Shown: positions 7,973 through 16,764 of the stretch, one piece after another
Position numbering within the stretch: the stretch's first letter is position 1
Layout of the letters: every line of letters begins with the position of its first letter
Assembly: GCF_003583405.1 (NCBI RefSeq)
Contig: NZ_QXEC01000013.1
Location: forward strand, 92,932 to 156,931
DNA length: 64,000 bases
Direction: 5' to 3'
Origin: Micromonospora radicis
GTDB lineage: Bacteria > Actinomycetota > Actinomycetes > Mycobacteriales > Micromonosporaceae
The notes under the pieces: model-generated
Told to the model about the DNA's origin: nothing
Databases searched by the model: none
Seen by the model: the letters and a program-made list of their open reading frames with translations, nothing else
Made by a program: the position numbers and the translations under genes

Positions 7973-9174
7973 CCGGGCGGCCGGGCGGCGGCAGCACCCG
8001 CGAGGTGTACGTGCTCGACGCCGTGCGTACCCCGATCGGACGCTACGGCGGCGGCCTGGCCGGCGTCCGCCCCGACGACCTCGCCGCCCACGTGCTCCGC
8101 GAGATCGTCGCCCGCAACCCCGGCCTCGACCCGACCCGCATCGACGACGTGCTGCTCGGCGACGCCAACGGCGCCGGTGAGGACAACCGCAACGTGGCCC
8201 GGATGGCGGTGCTGCTGGCCGGACTGCCGCCGTCGGTGCCCGGCGCCACCGTCAACCGGCTCTGCGGCTCCGGACTGGAGGCGGTGATCGGCGCGTCCCG
8301 GGCCATCGCCCTCGGTGACGCCTCGATCTGCCTGGCGGGGGGAGTGGAGTCGATGAGCCGGGCCCCGTGGGTACTCGGCAAACCCGAGCAGGGCTACCCG
8401 CGCGGGCACGAGACGCTGCACTCCACCACGCTCGGCTGGCGGCTGGTCAACCCCCGGATGCCGCAGCAGTGGACGGTGCCGCTGGGGGAGAGCGCCGAGA
8501 TCCTCGCCGAGCGGTACGGCATCACCCGCGCGGCCCAGGACGAGTTCGCGCTGCGCAGCCACCAACTCGCCGACCAGGCCTGGGGCGACGGCCGGTACGC
8601 CGACGAGGTGGTCCCGGTGCCCGATACCGACGTCGAGCGGGACGAGAGCATCCGGGCGGACAGCACCCTGGCGGCGCTCGGCCGGCTCAAGCCGGTGTTC
8701 CGGCCCGACGGCACCGTCACCGCCGGCAACTCCTCACCGCTCAACGACGGGGCGAGCGTCCTGCTGCTGGCCGACGCCGCCGGAGCCGAACGGATCGGCC
8801 GCGCGCCACTGGCCCGGATCGTGTCCCGGGCGGCGACCGCGATCGAGCCGCACCTGTTCGGCATCGGCCCGGTGGCCGCCGCCGAGGAGGCGCTGCGGCG
8901 GGCCGGTCTCGGCTGGGGTGACCTCGACGTCGTCGAACTCAACGAGGCGTTCGCCGCACAGTCCCTGGCCTGCCTGGCCCAGTGGCCCGAGCTCGATCCG
9001 AAGATCGTCAACCCGCGGGGCGGCGCGATCGCCCTCGGGCATCCGCTCGGCTCCTCCGGGTCGCGGATACTCGGATCGCTGGCCTGGCAGCTACACCGTC
9101 GGGGCGGCGGCCGCGGCCTCGCCGCGATCTGCATCGGGGTCGGTCAGGGCCTGGCCGTCGTACTGGAAGCCTGA
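7969..9174 (+). CDS. pcaF: 3-oxoadipyl-CoA thiolase
   Basis: The 401-aa thiolase cleaves 3-oxoadipyl-CoA into succinyl-CoA and acetyl-CoA. The acylated Cys is at residue 99 in NRLCGSGLEAV, the active-site His is in NPRGGAIALGHPLG, and the second Cys in AICIGVGQG near the C-terminus. The length equals that of PcaF/PaaJ enzymes. It overlaps pcaJ by 4 nt and is followed after 15 nt by pcaH, which has GGGGAG before its ATG. Confidence 0.92.
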   Translation: MTGRPGGGSTREVYVLDAVRTPIGRYGGGLAGVRPDDLAAHVLREIVARNPGLDPTRIDDVLLGDANGAGEDNRNVARMAVLLAGLPPSVPGATVNRLCGSGLEAVIGASRAIALGDASICLAGGVESMSRAPWVLGKPEQGYPRGHETLHSTTLGWRLVNPRMPQQWTVPLGESAEILAERYGITRAAQDEFALRSHQLADQAWGDGRYADEVVPVPDTDVERDESIRADSTLAALGRLKPVFRPDGTVTAGNSSPLNDGASVLLLADAAGAERIGRAPLARIVSRAATAIEPHLFGIGPVAAAEEALRRAGLGWGDLDVVELNEAFAAQSLACLAQWPELDPKIVNPRGGAIALGHPLGSSGSRILGSLAWQLHRRGGGRGLAAICIGVGQGLAVVLEA

Positions 9175-9189
9175 GGGGAGCCAACCCAG

Positions 9190-9933
9190 ATGAGTGACAC
9201 CACCGGGAAGCTGGTGCTGCCGGGGTACCGACGCGACGACGTCGACGCCCACCCGCCGCTGCTCAGCCCCGGCTACAAGTCCACGGTCGGCCGGGCACCC
9301 CGGCAACCGCTGAGCTACCTGCCGCAGCGGCTCACCGAGATCACCGGCCCGCTGCTCGGCGAGGACCGGCTCGGCGAACTCGACCACGACCTGACCCGCC
9401 AGCACGAGGGCGAACCGCTCGGCCAGCGGATCGTCGTGCACGGCCGGGTCGTCGACGGCGACGGCCGCCCGGTACCGCACAGCCTGGTGGAGATCTGGCA
9501 GGCCAACGCCGCCGGCCGGTACCGGCACGCGATCGACAACTGGCCGGCCCCGCTGGACCCCAACTTCACCGGCGTCGGGCGTACCGTCACCGACGCGCAG
9601 GGCCACTACGAGTTCGTCACCGTGCAACCCGGCGCCTACCCGTGGCGCAACCACGACAACGCCTGGCGGCCCGCGCACATCCACTTCTCCCTGTTCGGGC
9701 GGGCGTTCACCCAGCGGCTGGTCACCCAGATGTACTTCCCGGGCGACCCGCTGTTCTTCCAGGACCCGATCTTCAACTCGGTCCGCGACCCGCAGGCCCG
9801 CGAGCGGATGGTCGCCCGCTACGACCACGCCGCGACCCGCCCCGAGTGGGCGCTGGCCTACCAGTTCGACATCGTGCTGCGCGGCCGGGAGGCCACCCCC
9901 TTCGAGGACGAGGACACCGACGACGATGAGTGA
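9190..9933 (+). CDS. pcaH: Protocatechuate 3,4-dioxygenase, beta subunit
   Basis: The beta subunit holds the catalytic non-haem Fe(III) and opens the protocatechuate ring between the hydroxyls to give 3-carboxy-cis,cis-muconate. All four iron ligands are present with the spacing of the Pseudomonas enzyme (Tyr408, Tyr447, His460, His462): Tyr111 (AGRYRH), Tyr150 (GAYPWRNHDNAWR), His163 and His165 (PAHIHFS). Length is 247 aa. Its end overlaps the pcaG start by 8 nt. Confidence 0.95.
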   Translation: MSDTTGKLVLPGYRRDDVDAHPPLLSPGYKSTVGRAPRQPLSYLPQRLTEITGPLLGEDRLGELDHDLTRQHEGEPLGQRIVVHGRVVDGDGRPVPHSLVEIWQANAAGRYRHAIDNWPAPLDPNFTGVGRTVTDAQGHYEFVTVQPGAYPWRNHDNAWRPAHIHFSLFGRAFTQRLVTQMYFPGDPLFFQDPIFNSVRDPQARERMVARYDHAATRPEWALAYQFDIVLRGREATPFEDEDTDDDE

Positions 9934-10495
9934 GCGCCGGGGCGTCACGCCCGCCCAGACCGTCGGGCCGTACCTGCACATCGGCCTGCACTGGCCCGAC
10001 GGCCCGTACGTGGTGCCCGAGGGCACCCCGGACGCGTTCTGGATCCGTGGCCGGATCGTCGACGGTGCCGGCGCGCCGGTGGTCGACGCGATGGTGGAGA
10101 GCTGGCAGGCCGACCCGGACGGCCGCTTCGACCACCCTGACGACCCGCGCGGTGCCCGTCCGGCCTCGGTACCCGGCTTCCGTGGCTTCGGCCGCACCGA
10201 CACCGACGCGCAGGGCCGGTACGCCCTGCACACCGTGCGCCCCGGACCGTTGCCCACCCCGCAGGGCGAGACCGAGGCACCGCACCTGACCGTGTCGGTG
10301 TTCGGCCGCGGCCTGCTGCACCGCCTGGTCACCCGGATCTACTTCCCGGACGATCCGGCCAACGCCACCGACCCGGTGTTGCGTACCGTCGACGCCAGCC
10401 GCCGCGACACCCTCGTGGCGCGTCCGTCCGCGGACGGGTTCCAGTTCGACATCCGTCTGCAGGGAGAGCATGAGACCGTCTTCTTCGCCGTCTGA
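9926..10495 (+). CDS. pcaG: Protocatechuate 3,4-dioxygenase, alpha subunit
   Basis: The 189-aa alpha subunit is homologous to PcaH but lacks the full iron-ligand set, as is normal. It begins with TPAQTVGPYLHIGL, a characteristic alpha-subunit motif, and ends with FQFDIRLQGEHETVFF. It pairs with PcaH, which it overlaps by 8 nt, and its 3' end overlaps pcaB by 26 nt. Confidence 0.94.
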   Translation: MSERRGVTPAQTVGPYLHIGLHWPDGPYVVPEGTPDAFWIRGRIVDGAGAPVVDAMVESWQADPDGRFDHPDDPRGARPASVPGFRGFGRTDTDAQGRYALHTVRPGPLPTPQGETEAPHLTVSVFGRGLLHRLVTRIYFPDDPANATDPVLRTVDASRRDTLVARPSADGFQFDIRLQGEHETVFFAV

Positions 10496-11807
10496 GGCGC
10501 TGCTGCGCGGACTGTCCGGCACCCCCGACGTCGACGCCGAACTCGACGACCAGCACCTGCTACAGGCCATGCTGGACGTGGAGGCCGCGCTGGCCCGCGC
10601 CGGCGCCGACGTCGGCCTGCTGCCCGGGCCGGTCGCCGACGAGATCACCCGACACTGCCGCGCCGAACGGTACGACCCGGCGGCGCTCGGCGCGGCGGCC
10701 GACGCCGCCGGCAACCCGGTCGTACCGCTGGTCCGGGAACTGACCGCCGCCGTCGCCGAACCGGCCCGCCCCTGGGTGCACCACGGCGCCACCAGCCAGG
10801 ACGTGCTCGACAGCGCGTTGTCGCTGGTGGTGACCCGAGCCGCCGCGGTGTTGCTGCGCCAGCTCGACGCCGCCGCCGACACCGCCGCCGACCTGGCCCG
10901 GACCCACCGTGACACCGTCATGGTCGCCCGGACCCTCGGCCAACAGGCCGCCCCCACCACCTTCGGTCTCAAGGCGGCCGGCTGGCTGCTCGGCCTGGTG
11001 GCGGCCCGCAGCCGGCTGGTACGTGCCCGGGAGACCCTGCCCGCCCAGCTCGGCGGGGCCGTCGGCACCCTCGCCGGGTACGGCCCGGACGGCCCGGCGG
11101 TGGTGCGCAGCTTCGCCGCCCAGCTCGGCCTGGCCGCGAGCCCGCTGCCGTGGCACACCCGTCGCCAACCGATCCTCGACCTCGCCGCCGCCCTCGGCGG
11201 ACTGGTCGCGGCCGCCGGCAAGATCGCACTGGACGTCGGCCTGCTGGCCCAGACCGAGGTCGGCGAGGTCACCGAGGGCGGCGCGGGCCGGGGTGGCTCC
11301 TCGGCGATGCCGCACAAGCGAAACCCGGTCGACTCCGTCCTGGTCACCGCCGCCGCGCGCCGCGCGCCCGGCCTGGTGGGCACCCTGTTCGCCGCCGCCG
11401 GCCAGGAGCACGAACGCGCCACCGGTGGCTGGCACGCCGAGTGGGAGCCGCTGCTCGAACTGGTCCACCTGGCCGGCGGCGCCACCGCCCGCACCGCCCG
11501 GATGCTGGCCGACCTGCGGGTACACCCGCAGCGGATGCGGGCCAACCTGGACGCCACCGGCGGCCTGCTGCTCGCCGAGGCGGTGGCCACCCGGCTGGCC
11601 CCGGCCCTGGGCCGGGCGGCCGCCCACGACCTGGTCCGCCGTGCCGCCGCGCGGCCGCAGTTCCGGGACGCCCTGCTGGCCGACCCGCAGCTGCGGGCCC
11701 ACCTCACCGAGTCCGACGTCGACGCCGCGCTGAACCCGGCCGGTTGGCTCGGCTGCGCCGGGCAGCTGGTCGACCTCGCCCTGGACCGACATCGGGAGCA
11801 GCCGTGA
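10470..11807 (+). CDS. pcaB: 3-carboxy-cis,cis-muconate cycloisomerase
   Basis: PcaB cyclises carboxymuconate to 4-carboxymuconolactone. The 445-aa protein belongs to the fumarase/argininosuccinate-lyase superfamily and shows its signature GGSSAMPHKRNPVDS near residue 280, plus WVHHGATSQDVLDSA earlier. The ATG at 10470 lies inside pcaG (26-nt overlap) and is preceded by AGGGAGAG, supporting this start. The 3' end overlaps pcaD by 4 nt. Confidence 0.93.
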   Translation: MRPSSSPSEALLRGLSGTPDVDAELDDQHLLQAMLDVEAALARAGADVGLLPGPVADEITRHCRAERYDPAALGAAADAAGNPVVPLVRELTAAVAEPARPWVHHGATSQDVLDSALSLVVTRAAAVLLRQLDAAADTAADLARTHRDTVMVARTLGQQAAPTTFGLKAAGWLLGLVAARSRLVRARETLPAQLGGAVGTLAGYGPDGPAVVRSFAAQLGLAASPLPWHTRRQPILDLAAALGGLVAAAGKIALDVGLLAQTEVGEVTEGGAGRGGSSAMPHKRNPVDSVLVTAAARRAPGLVGTLFAAAGQEHERATGGWHAEWEPLLELVHLAGGATARTARMLADLRVHPQRMRANLDATGGLLLAEAVATRLAPALGRAAAHDLVRRAAARPQFRDALLADPQLRAHLTESDVDAALNPAGWLGCAGQLVDLALDRHREQP

Positions 11808-12586
11808 CCAGCGACCTGCACGCCGACCTCGACGGCCCGCCCGACGCGCCGCTGCTGCTGCTCGGTAGCTCCCTGGGCACCACCGGCGCGATGTGGCAGC
11901 CGCAGCTCGCCACGCTGACCCAGCGCTTCCGGGTCGTCCGGTACGACCACCTCGGCCACGGCCGTTCGGCGGCCCCACCCGGGCCGTACACCATCGACCT
12001 GCTCGGCCGGCAGGTGCTGGCGCTGATCGACGACCTCGGCGCCGACCGGGTGCACTACGCGGGCCTGTCGCTGGGCGGCATGGTCGGCATGTGGCTGGCC
12101 GCGCACGCCCCCGACCGGATCGACCGGCTCGCGCTGGTGTGCACCTCCGCCGCGCTCGGCCCGGCCGACGGCTGGCGGGCCCGCGCCGCCACCGCCTACG
12201 CCGGCCGGCTCGACACCATCGCCGACACCGTCGTGCAGCGCTGGTTCACCCCCGCCTTCGTCGCCGCCCGGCCGGAGATCGTCGCCGCGTACCGGAGCAT
12301 GCTGACCGCCACCCCCGCGGCCGGGTACGCCGGCTGCTGTGAGGCCATCGCCGGCATGGACCTGCGTGCCGACCTCACCGCGGTACGCGCCCCGACGCTG
12401 GTGATCGCCGCCGCCGACGACCCGGCGACCCCGCCGGAGCACGCCGCCGACATCGCCGAGCGGATCCCGTCGGCGCGACTGGTCGTGCTCGACGACGCCG
12501 CGCACCTGGCCAACGTCGAACAGCCCGAACAGGTCGGCCGCCTGCTGGCCGCCCACCTCGACCCGGAAGGCGCGGTGACCACGTGA
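11804..12586 (+). CDS. pcaD: 3-oxoadipate enol-lactonase
   Basis: This 260-aa alpha/beta hydrolase turns 3-oxoadipate enol-lactone into 3-oxoadipate. The nucleophilic Ser89 is in AGLSLGGMVGMW; oxyanion motif GSSLGTTGAMW is at the N-terminus; the catalytic His is in DDAAHLANVEQPEQ. The GTG start at 11804 overlaps the pcaB stop (GTGA). In many actinobacteria this domain is fused to PcaC as PcaL; here the two are separate genes overlapping by 4 nt. Confidence 0.92.
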   Translation: MTSDLHADLDGPPDAPLLLLGSSLGTTGAMWQPQLATLTQRFRVVRYDHLGHGRSAAPPGPYTIDLLGRQVLALIDDLGADRVHYAGLSLGGMVGMWLAAHAPDRIDRLALVCTSAALGPADGWRARAATAYAGRLDTIADTVVQRWFTPAFVAARPEIVAAYRSMLTATPAAGYAGCCEAIAGMDLRADLTAVRAPTLVIAAADDPATPPEHAADIAERIPSARLVVLDDAAHLANVEQPEQVGRLLAAHLDPEGAVTT

Positions 12587-12963
12587 CCGACCAGCAGCGA
12601 CACGACGCCGGCATGGCGGTACGCCGGCAGGTGCTCGGCGACGCGCACGTCGACCGGGCCGTCGCCAACACCGACGAGTTCACCGCCGACTTCCAGGACC
12701 TGATCACCCGGTACGCCTGGGGCGAGATCTGGACCCGCGACGGCCTGGACCGGCGTACCCGCAGCTGCATCACCCTCGCCGTGCTGGCCACCCTGCACCA
12801 CGACGAGGAGCTGGCGATGCACGTGCGGGCCGCACTGCGCAACGGCCTGACCGCGCAGGAGGTCGGTGAGGTGCTGCTCCAGGTGGCCGTCTACGCTGGC
12901 GTACCGGCGGCGAACCGGGCGTTCAAGGTGGCCCAGGAGACGCTGCGGCAGGAGGCCCAGTGA
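12583..12963 (+). CDS. pcaC: 4-carboxymuconolactone decarboxylase
   Basis: PcaC decarboxylates 4-carboxymuconolactone to 3-oxoadipate enol-lactone. The 126-aa AhpD-like helical protein starts at a GTG overlapping pcaD and contains the family segment WGEIWTRDGLDRRTRSC and the His-bearing stretch HHDEELAMHVRAALRNG. The C-terminal YAGVPAANRAFKVAQE is typical. Length and order place it as an unfused PcaC. Confidence 0.94.
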   Translation: MTDQQRHDAGMAVRRQVLGDAHVDRAVANTDEFTADFQDLITRYAWGEIWTRDGLDRRTRSCITLAVLATLHHDEELAMHVRAALRNGLTAQEVGEVLLQVAVYAGVPAANRAFKVAQETLRQEAQ

Positions 12964-13742
12964 CCGAGGCGGCGCGATCCGGCGAGTTCGTCCAGTCGCT
13001 GGAACGTGGCCTCGCGGTGATCCGCGCGTTCGACGCCGAACACCCGCAGCTCACCCTCAGCGAGGTCGCCCGGTCCACCGGGCTGACCCGGGCCGCCGCC
13101 CGCCGCTTCCTGCTCACCCTGGTCGAGCTGGGCTACGTGCACACCGACGGGCGACTGTTCTCGCTGCGACCGCGGATCCTCGACCTCGGCTACGCCTACC
13201 TGTCCAGCCTGAGCCTGCCCGAGATCGCCCAGCCGCACCTGGAGGCGCTGGTGGCCCAGGTGCACGAGTCCTGCTCGGTGTCGGTCCTCGACGGCGACCA
13301 GGTGGTCTACGTCGCCCGGGTACCCACCAAACGGATCATGACGGTGGGGATCAGCGTCGGCACCCGGTTCCCCGCGTACGCCACCTCGATGGGCCGGGTG
13401 CTGCTGGCCGCCCAGCCCGCCGGCTGGCTGGACGACTACCTCGCCGCCGCCCGACTGCGCCCGTTGACCCGACGCACCATCACCGACCCGGCCAAACTGC
13501 GCACCACCCTGACCCGGATCGCCGTGCAGGGGTACGCGATCGTCGACCAGGAGTTGGAGGAGGGGTTGCGCTCGCTGGCCGCCCCGATCCACGCCGACGA
13601 CGGGTCGGTGGTCGCCGCGGTGAACGTCTCGGCCCACGCCAGCCGGGGCTCCTTCGAGATGATCCGCAAGGAACTGCTGCCGCCGTTGCTGGCCACCGCC
13701 CGGCGCATCGAGGAGGACCTCGCCGCCGGCCCCCGCCGGTAA
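12960..13742 (+). CDS. IclR-family regulator closing the pca operon
   Basis: The 260-aa regulator has a winged helix (residues about 15-80, LTLSEVARSTGLTRAAARRF at 31-50) and an IclR effector domain (about 85-255) with VLDGDQVVYVARVP. Its GTG overlaps the pcaC stop by 4 nt, so it is co-transcribed with the pathway it most likely controls, in the manner of PcaR/PcaU that respond to protocatechuate or 3-oxoadipate. It is clearly distinct from the IclR protein beside pobA. Confidence 0.9.
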   Translation: MTEAARSGEFVQSLERGLAVIRAFDAEHPQLTLSEVARSTGLTRAAARRFLLTLVELGYVHTDGRLFSLRPRILDLGYAYLSSLSLPEIAQPHLEALVAQVHESCSVSVLDGDQVVYVARVPTKRIMTVGISVGTRFPAYATSMGRVLLAAQPAGWLDDYLAAARLRPLTRRTITDPAKLRTTLTRIAVQGYAIVDQELEEGLRSLAAPIHADDGSVVAAVNVSAHASRGSFEMIRKELLPPLLATARRIEEDLAAGPRR

Positions 13743-13862
13743 CCGCCGCCCCTCGCTCGCCGGCCGGCGACCCTGATCGGGGCGGGTGGACCGGCCATCC
13801 GCCGAATCGGCCCGGCACCGCCGCCCGACATACCACCATGTGGTGGGACGAACGGGGGCGAC

Positions 13863-15434
13863 GTGAACGAGCTACTGCTGATCATCACGCTGGGCCTCAC
13901 CGTGCTGGTCGGCACCACCATCGGCGGGCGCTACCGGGTCGCGCCACCGGTGCTGCTGATCTCCTTCGGTGCCCTGCTGGCGTTGCTGCCGCCGCTGTCG
14001 CACGTGGTGCTCGACCCGGAGGTGGTGCTGCTGCTGTTCCTGCCGGCGATCCTCTACCGGGAGAGCCTGACCACCAGCCTGCGCGAGGTCCGGGCCAACA
14101 TCGTGGTGATCACCCTGCTGGCCGTCGGACTGGTCGGCGTCACGATGGTGGCGGTGGCGCTGGTCGTGCAGCGCTTCGGCATCGACCCGGCGGTCGCCTG
14201 GGTGATCGGCGCGGTGCTCGCACCCACCGACGCGGCGGCGGTGGCCGGGCTCGCCAAGCGGATGCCCCGGCGGCTGCTCACCACCCTGCACACCGAGAGC
14301 CTGATCAACGACGGCACCGCGCTGGTGCTGTTCGCCGTGGCGCTCGGCCTGCTCGGCGGGGGCGCGGCACCGAACGCCCTCGAACTGGTCGAGCGGATCG
14401 GCCTGTCCTTCGGCGGCGGCATCGCCGCCGGCCTGCTGGTCGGCACGGTGGTGATCCTGCTCCGCAAGCGCATCGACGACCCGCTCCGCGAGGGCGCGAT
14501 CAGCGTACTGACCCCGTTCGCCGCGTTCTTCGTCGCCGAGAGCATCCACGAGAGCGGTGTCCTCGCGGTGGTGGTCGCCGGACTGATGGTCGCCTTCGCC
14601 AGTTCCCGGGTGGTCCGGGCCCGGTCGCGGGTGCTGGCCCTGTCGTTCTGGGACCTCACCACCTTCCTCATCAACGGTGGACTCTTCGTGCTGGTCGGGA
14701 TGCAGATCCCCCGGGCGGCACGCAACGTGACCAGCCTCTCGCTGGCCCGCGCGGTCCTGGTCGCGGCGGTGGTGGCCGTCGTGCTGGTGGTGGTCCGGAT
14801 GCTCTGGCTGCACCTGATCGCCATCGCCGCCCGGCTGCTGGACCGGCGCCGGATCGGCCGCGAGCGCCGGGTGAACTGGCGGATCCGTACGGTCGCCGGC
14901 TGGGCCGGATTCCGCGGTGCGGTCTCCCTGGCGGCGGCGCTGGCGGTCCCGTTGACCGCCCGCGGCGAGCCCGTCCCGGACCGGGACTTGATCATCTTCT
15001 GTGTCGCGGCGGTGATCCTGCTGACCATGCTGGTGCAGGGCACCACCCTGCCGCTGGTGATGAAGTGGGCCCACCTAACCGGCGATCCCGAACGCGCCGA
15101 CGAGCACCGGCGGGCGCAGCTGCACGCCACCCGGGCCACCCTCGACGCGCTGCCCGGCATCGCCGACCGGGTCGGTGCCGACCAGGAGACCCTGCAACGG
15201 CTCCAGGACGAGTACTCCGGCCACCTCGATGCGGTGCGCTCCGACCCGCAGGACGAGACCGCGGCCGCCCAGGAGGTCGAACGCCAACTACGCCTGGCCG
15301 CGCTGGACCACAAGCGGCGGGAGATCACCCGGTTGCGGGACACCCGGCAGATCGACGACGCCGTGCTCCACGAGCTGGAGGCCCGGCTGGACATCGAGGA
15401 GATCCGGCTGCTCGGACCGCGAACCCTCGAATGA
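13863..15434 (+). CDS. Na+/H+ antiporter, CPA1 (NhaP-like) family
   Basis: The 523-aa protein has 11-13 predicted TM helices in residues 1-400 and a charged, helical cytoplasmic tail (about 400-523). The CPA1 ion-binding motifs are visible: APTDAAAV and TESLINDGTAL, near residues 120-150. A late segment, GWAGFRGAVSLAAALAVP, is conserved in the family. The GTG at 13863 follows GGGGGCG. It should exchange cytoplasmic Na+ or K+ for H+; it has no visible link to the pca operon. Confidence 0.9.
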   Translation: MNELLLIITLGLTVLVGTTIGGRYRVAPPVLLISFGALLALLPPLSHVVLDPEVVLLLFLPAILYRESLTTSLREVRANIVVITLLAVGLVGVTMVAVALVVQRFGIDPAVAWVIGAVLAPTDAAAVAGLAKRMPRRLLTTLHTESLINDGTALVLFAVALGLLGGGAAPNALELVERIGLSFGGGIAAGLLVGTVVILLRKRIDDPLREGAISVLTPFAAFFVAESIHESGVLAVVVAGLMVAFASSRVVRARSRVLALSFWDLTTFLINGGLFVLVGMQIPRAARNVTSLSLARAVLVAAVVAVVLVVVRMLWLHLIAIAARLLDRRRIGRERRVNWRIRTVAGWAGFRGAVSLAAALAVPLTARGEPVPDRDLIIFCVAAVILLTMLVQGTTLPLVMKWAHLTGDPERADEHRRAQLHATRATLDALPGIADRVGADQETLQRLQDEYSGHLDAVRSDPQDETAAAQEVERQLRLAALDHKRREITRLRDTRQIDDAVLHELEARLDIEEIRLLGPRTLE

Positions 15435-15448
15435 ACCGCGGGCCCCGG

Positions 15449-16681
15449 TCAGCCCGCCCCGGTGTCGCCGACCGGCAGCGCCAGCGCGACCGTGAGGTCG
15501 AGCAGGCTACGCGGATCGGTGAGTCGGTCGCCGTACAACTGGCGCAGCTGGCCCATCCGGTACCGCACCGTCTGCGGGTGGACGAACAGGTCGGCGGCCA
15601 CGTCGTCGCGCCGCCCCTGGTGCAGCAGCCAGCAGCGCAACGTCTCGGTGAGCCGTTCGGCGGTGGCCGCGGGCAACGCGGCGAGGGGCTGCAGCACCCG
15701 GGCCCGTAGGTCCGTCAGGGCCTCCACGTCGGCGCTGAGCAGCAGTTCGGTCAGATGCTGCTCGGTGTCCAGCGGCTCACCCTCGGCCGGGTGGGCGATG
15801 CCCAGCTCGACCACCCGCAGCACCCGGCGGTAGGACGAGCAGACCCGGGCCCACGGGCGGGCCGGACCGAGCACCGCCCGCCGGCCGCGCAACACCCGGG
15901 CCAGCTGGCGCCGCCGGTCACCGTGCGCGTCCGGGACCAGCAGCACCGCCGTCTCCTCGCCCGGTTCACCGGCCGGCAGTTCCTCGCTGCTCTCCAGCGT
16001 GCGCTCGTCGAGCAGCGCGAGCGCGCCACGCAGCTTGGCCTGCGGCAGCAGCGCGACGGTGAGGGTCTCCGGCACCGGCCAGTCCGCCCGCTCGGCGCTG
16101 CGCGACAGCACCTCCTCGGGCTCACCGGCGAGCAACTGTTGGGTGAGCCGCTCCACGTTGCGGCGCCGGGCCCGGCCCACGCTGGCCAGCTCGTCGGCGT
16201 GGCCGGCCACGCTCGCCGCGGAGAGTTCGTCGATGTAGGCGAACATCAGCTCGGCGAACTCGGCCACGGTCGCGGCGGGCAACCCGATCTCCACGGTCGC
16301 GGCGGCCAACTCCCGCCAGGAGACCCGGGCACCGATCCGGTAGGCGGCCAGCAGCGCGTCCACACTGCGGCCGGACCGGGCCTCACCGCTACCCAGGGCG
16401 TACGCCGCCTCCAGCGCCGGGACCAGCGGTGTGCTGGGGTCGTTGCCACCCTGGGAGCGTTCGAGCAGTTGCAGGAAGGTGCCCAGGGCGATCCGCACCG
16501 CGTTCTCGATCTTGTCGCGCATCTGGCCGGTCAGCGTGCCCGAGTAGCTGGGCACCTCGGCCGTGATCGCGCTGACCGTCCGCTCCGCGACCAGCGGTAG
16601 CCGGTCACGCAACTCGCGGGCCACCCGCTGGTCCAGCTCGAGACGGGCCGCCCGGTTGGTGGTCCCGGAAGAATCCGCCAC
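15449..16681 (-). CDS. PucR/CdaR-family transcriptional regulator
   Basis: The 410-aa protein has an N-terminal helical sensory region (about 1-170, RsbR-N-like), a GGDEF-like degenerate middle part, and a C-terminal PucR helix-turn-helix (about 340-400) with DDVAADLFVHPQTVRYRMGQL. The GTG at 16681 is preceded by GGGGAGAA, while the longer frame begins with TTG inside that site, so 16681 is preferred. It is divergent from a reductase-desaturase operon and probably regulates it. Its end is 14 nt from the convergent antiporter gene. Confidence 0.85.
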   Translation of the reverse strand: MADSSGTTNRAARLELDQRVARELRDRLPLVAERTVSAITAEVPSYSGTLTGQMRDKIENAVRIALGTFLQLLERSQGGNDPSTPLVPALEAAYALGSGEARSGRSVDALLAAYRIGARVSWRELAAATVEIGLPAATVAEFAELMFAYIDELSAASVAGHADELASVGRARRRNVERLTQQLLAGEPEEVLSRSAERADWPVPETLTVALLPQAKLRGALALLDERTLESSEELPAGEPGEETAVLLVPDAHGDRRRQLARVLRGRRAVLGPARPWARVCSSYRRVLRVVELGIAHPAEGEPLDTEQHLTELLLSADVEALTDLRARVLQPLAALPAATAERLTETLRCWLLHQGRRDDVAADLFVHPQTVRYRMGQLRQLYGDRLTDPRSLLDLTVALALPVGDTGAG

Positions 16682-16721
16682 GTTGTTCTCCCCGCACAAA
16701 AGGGATGGATCGCTTTACCTT

Positions 16722-16746
16722 CGCTGGCCAAGATTTTATGCCAGCG
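16722..16746. promoter_or_regulatory. Inverted repeat between pucR-like gene and desaturase operon
   Basis: CGCTGGC (16722-16728) and GCCAGCG (16740-16746) are perfect inverted 7-mers around an AT-rich 11-bp spacer, in an 83-bp divergent intergenic region and within 20 bp of the reductase start. It is the only such repeat there and a plausible autoregulatory operator of the PucR protein or of a fatty-acid regulator. Confidence 0.45.
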
Positions 16747-16764
16747 CGCGGCGACCATCGTCTT

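Noticed and set aside
9773..12556. Minus-strand open frame of 927 codons
   Set aside because: Antisense to the pcaHGBD genes, low-complexity translation; the plus-strand genes have intact catalytic motifs.
12866..15709. Plus-strand open frame of 947 codons
   Set aside because: Out of frame with the IclR and antiporter genes, rich in Arg/Pro/Gly, no domain.
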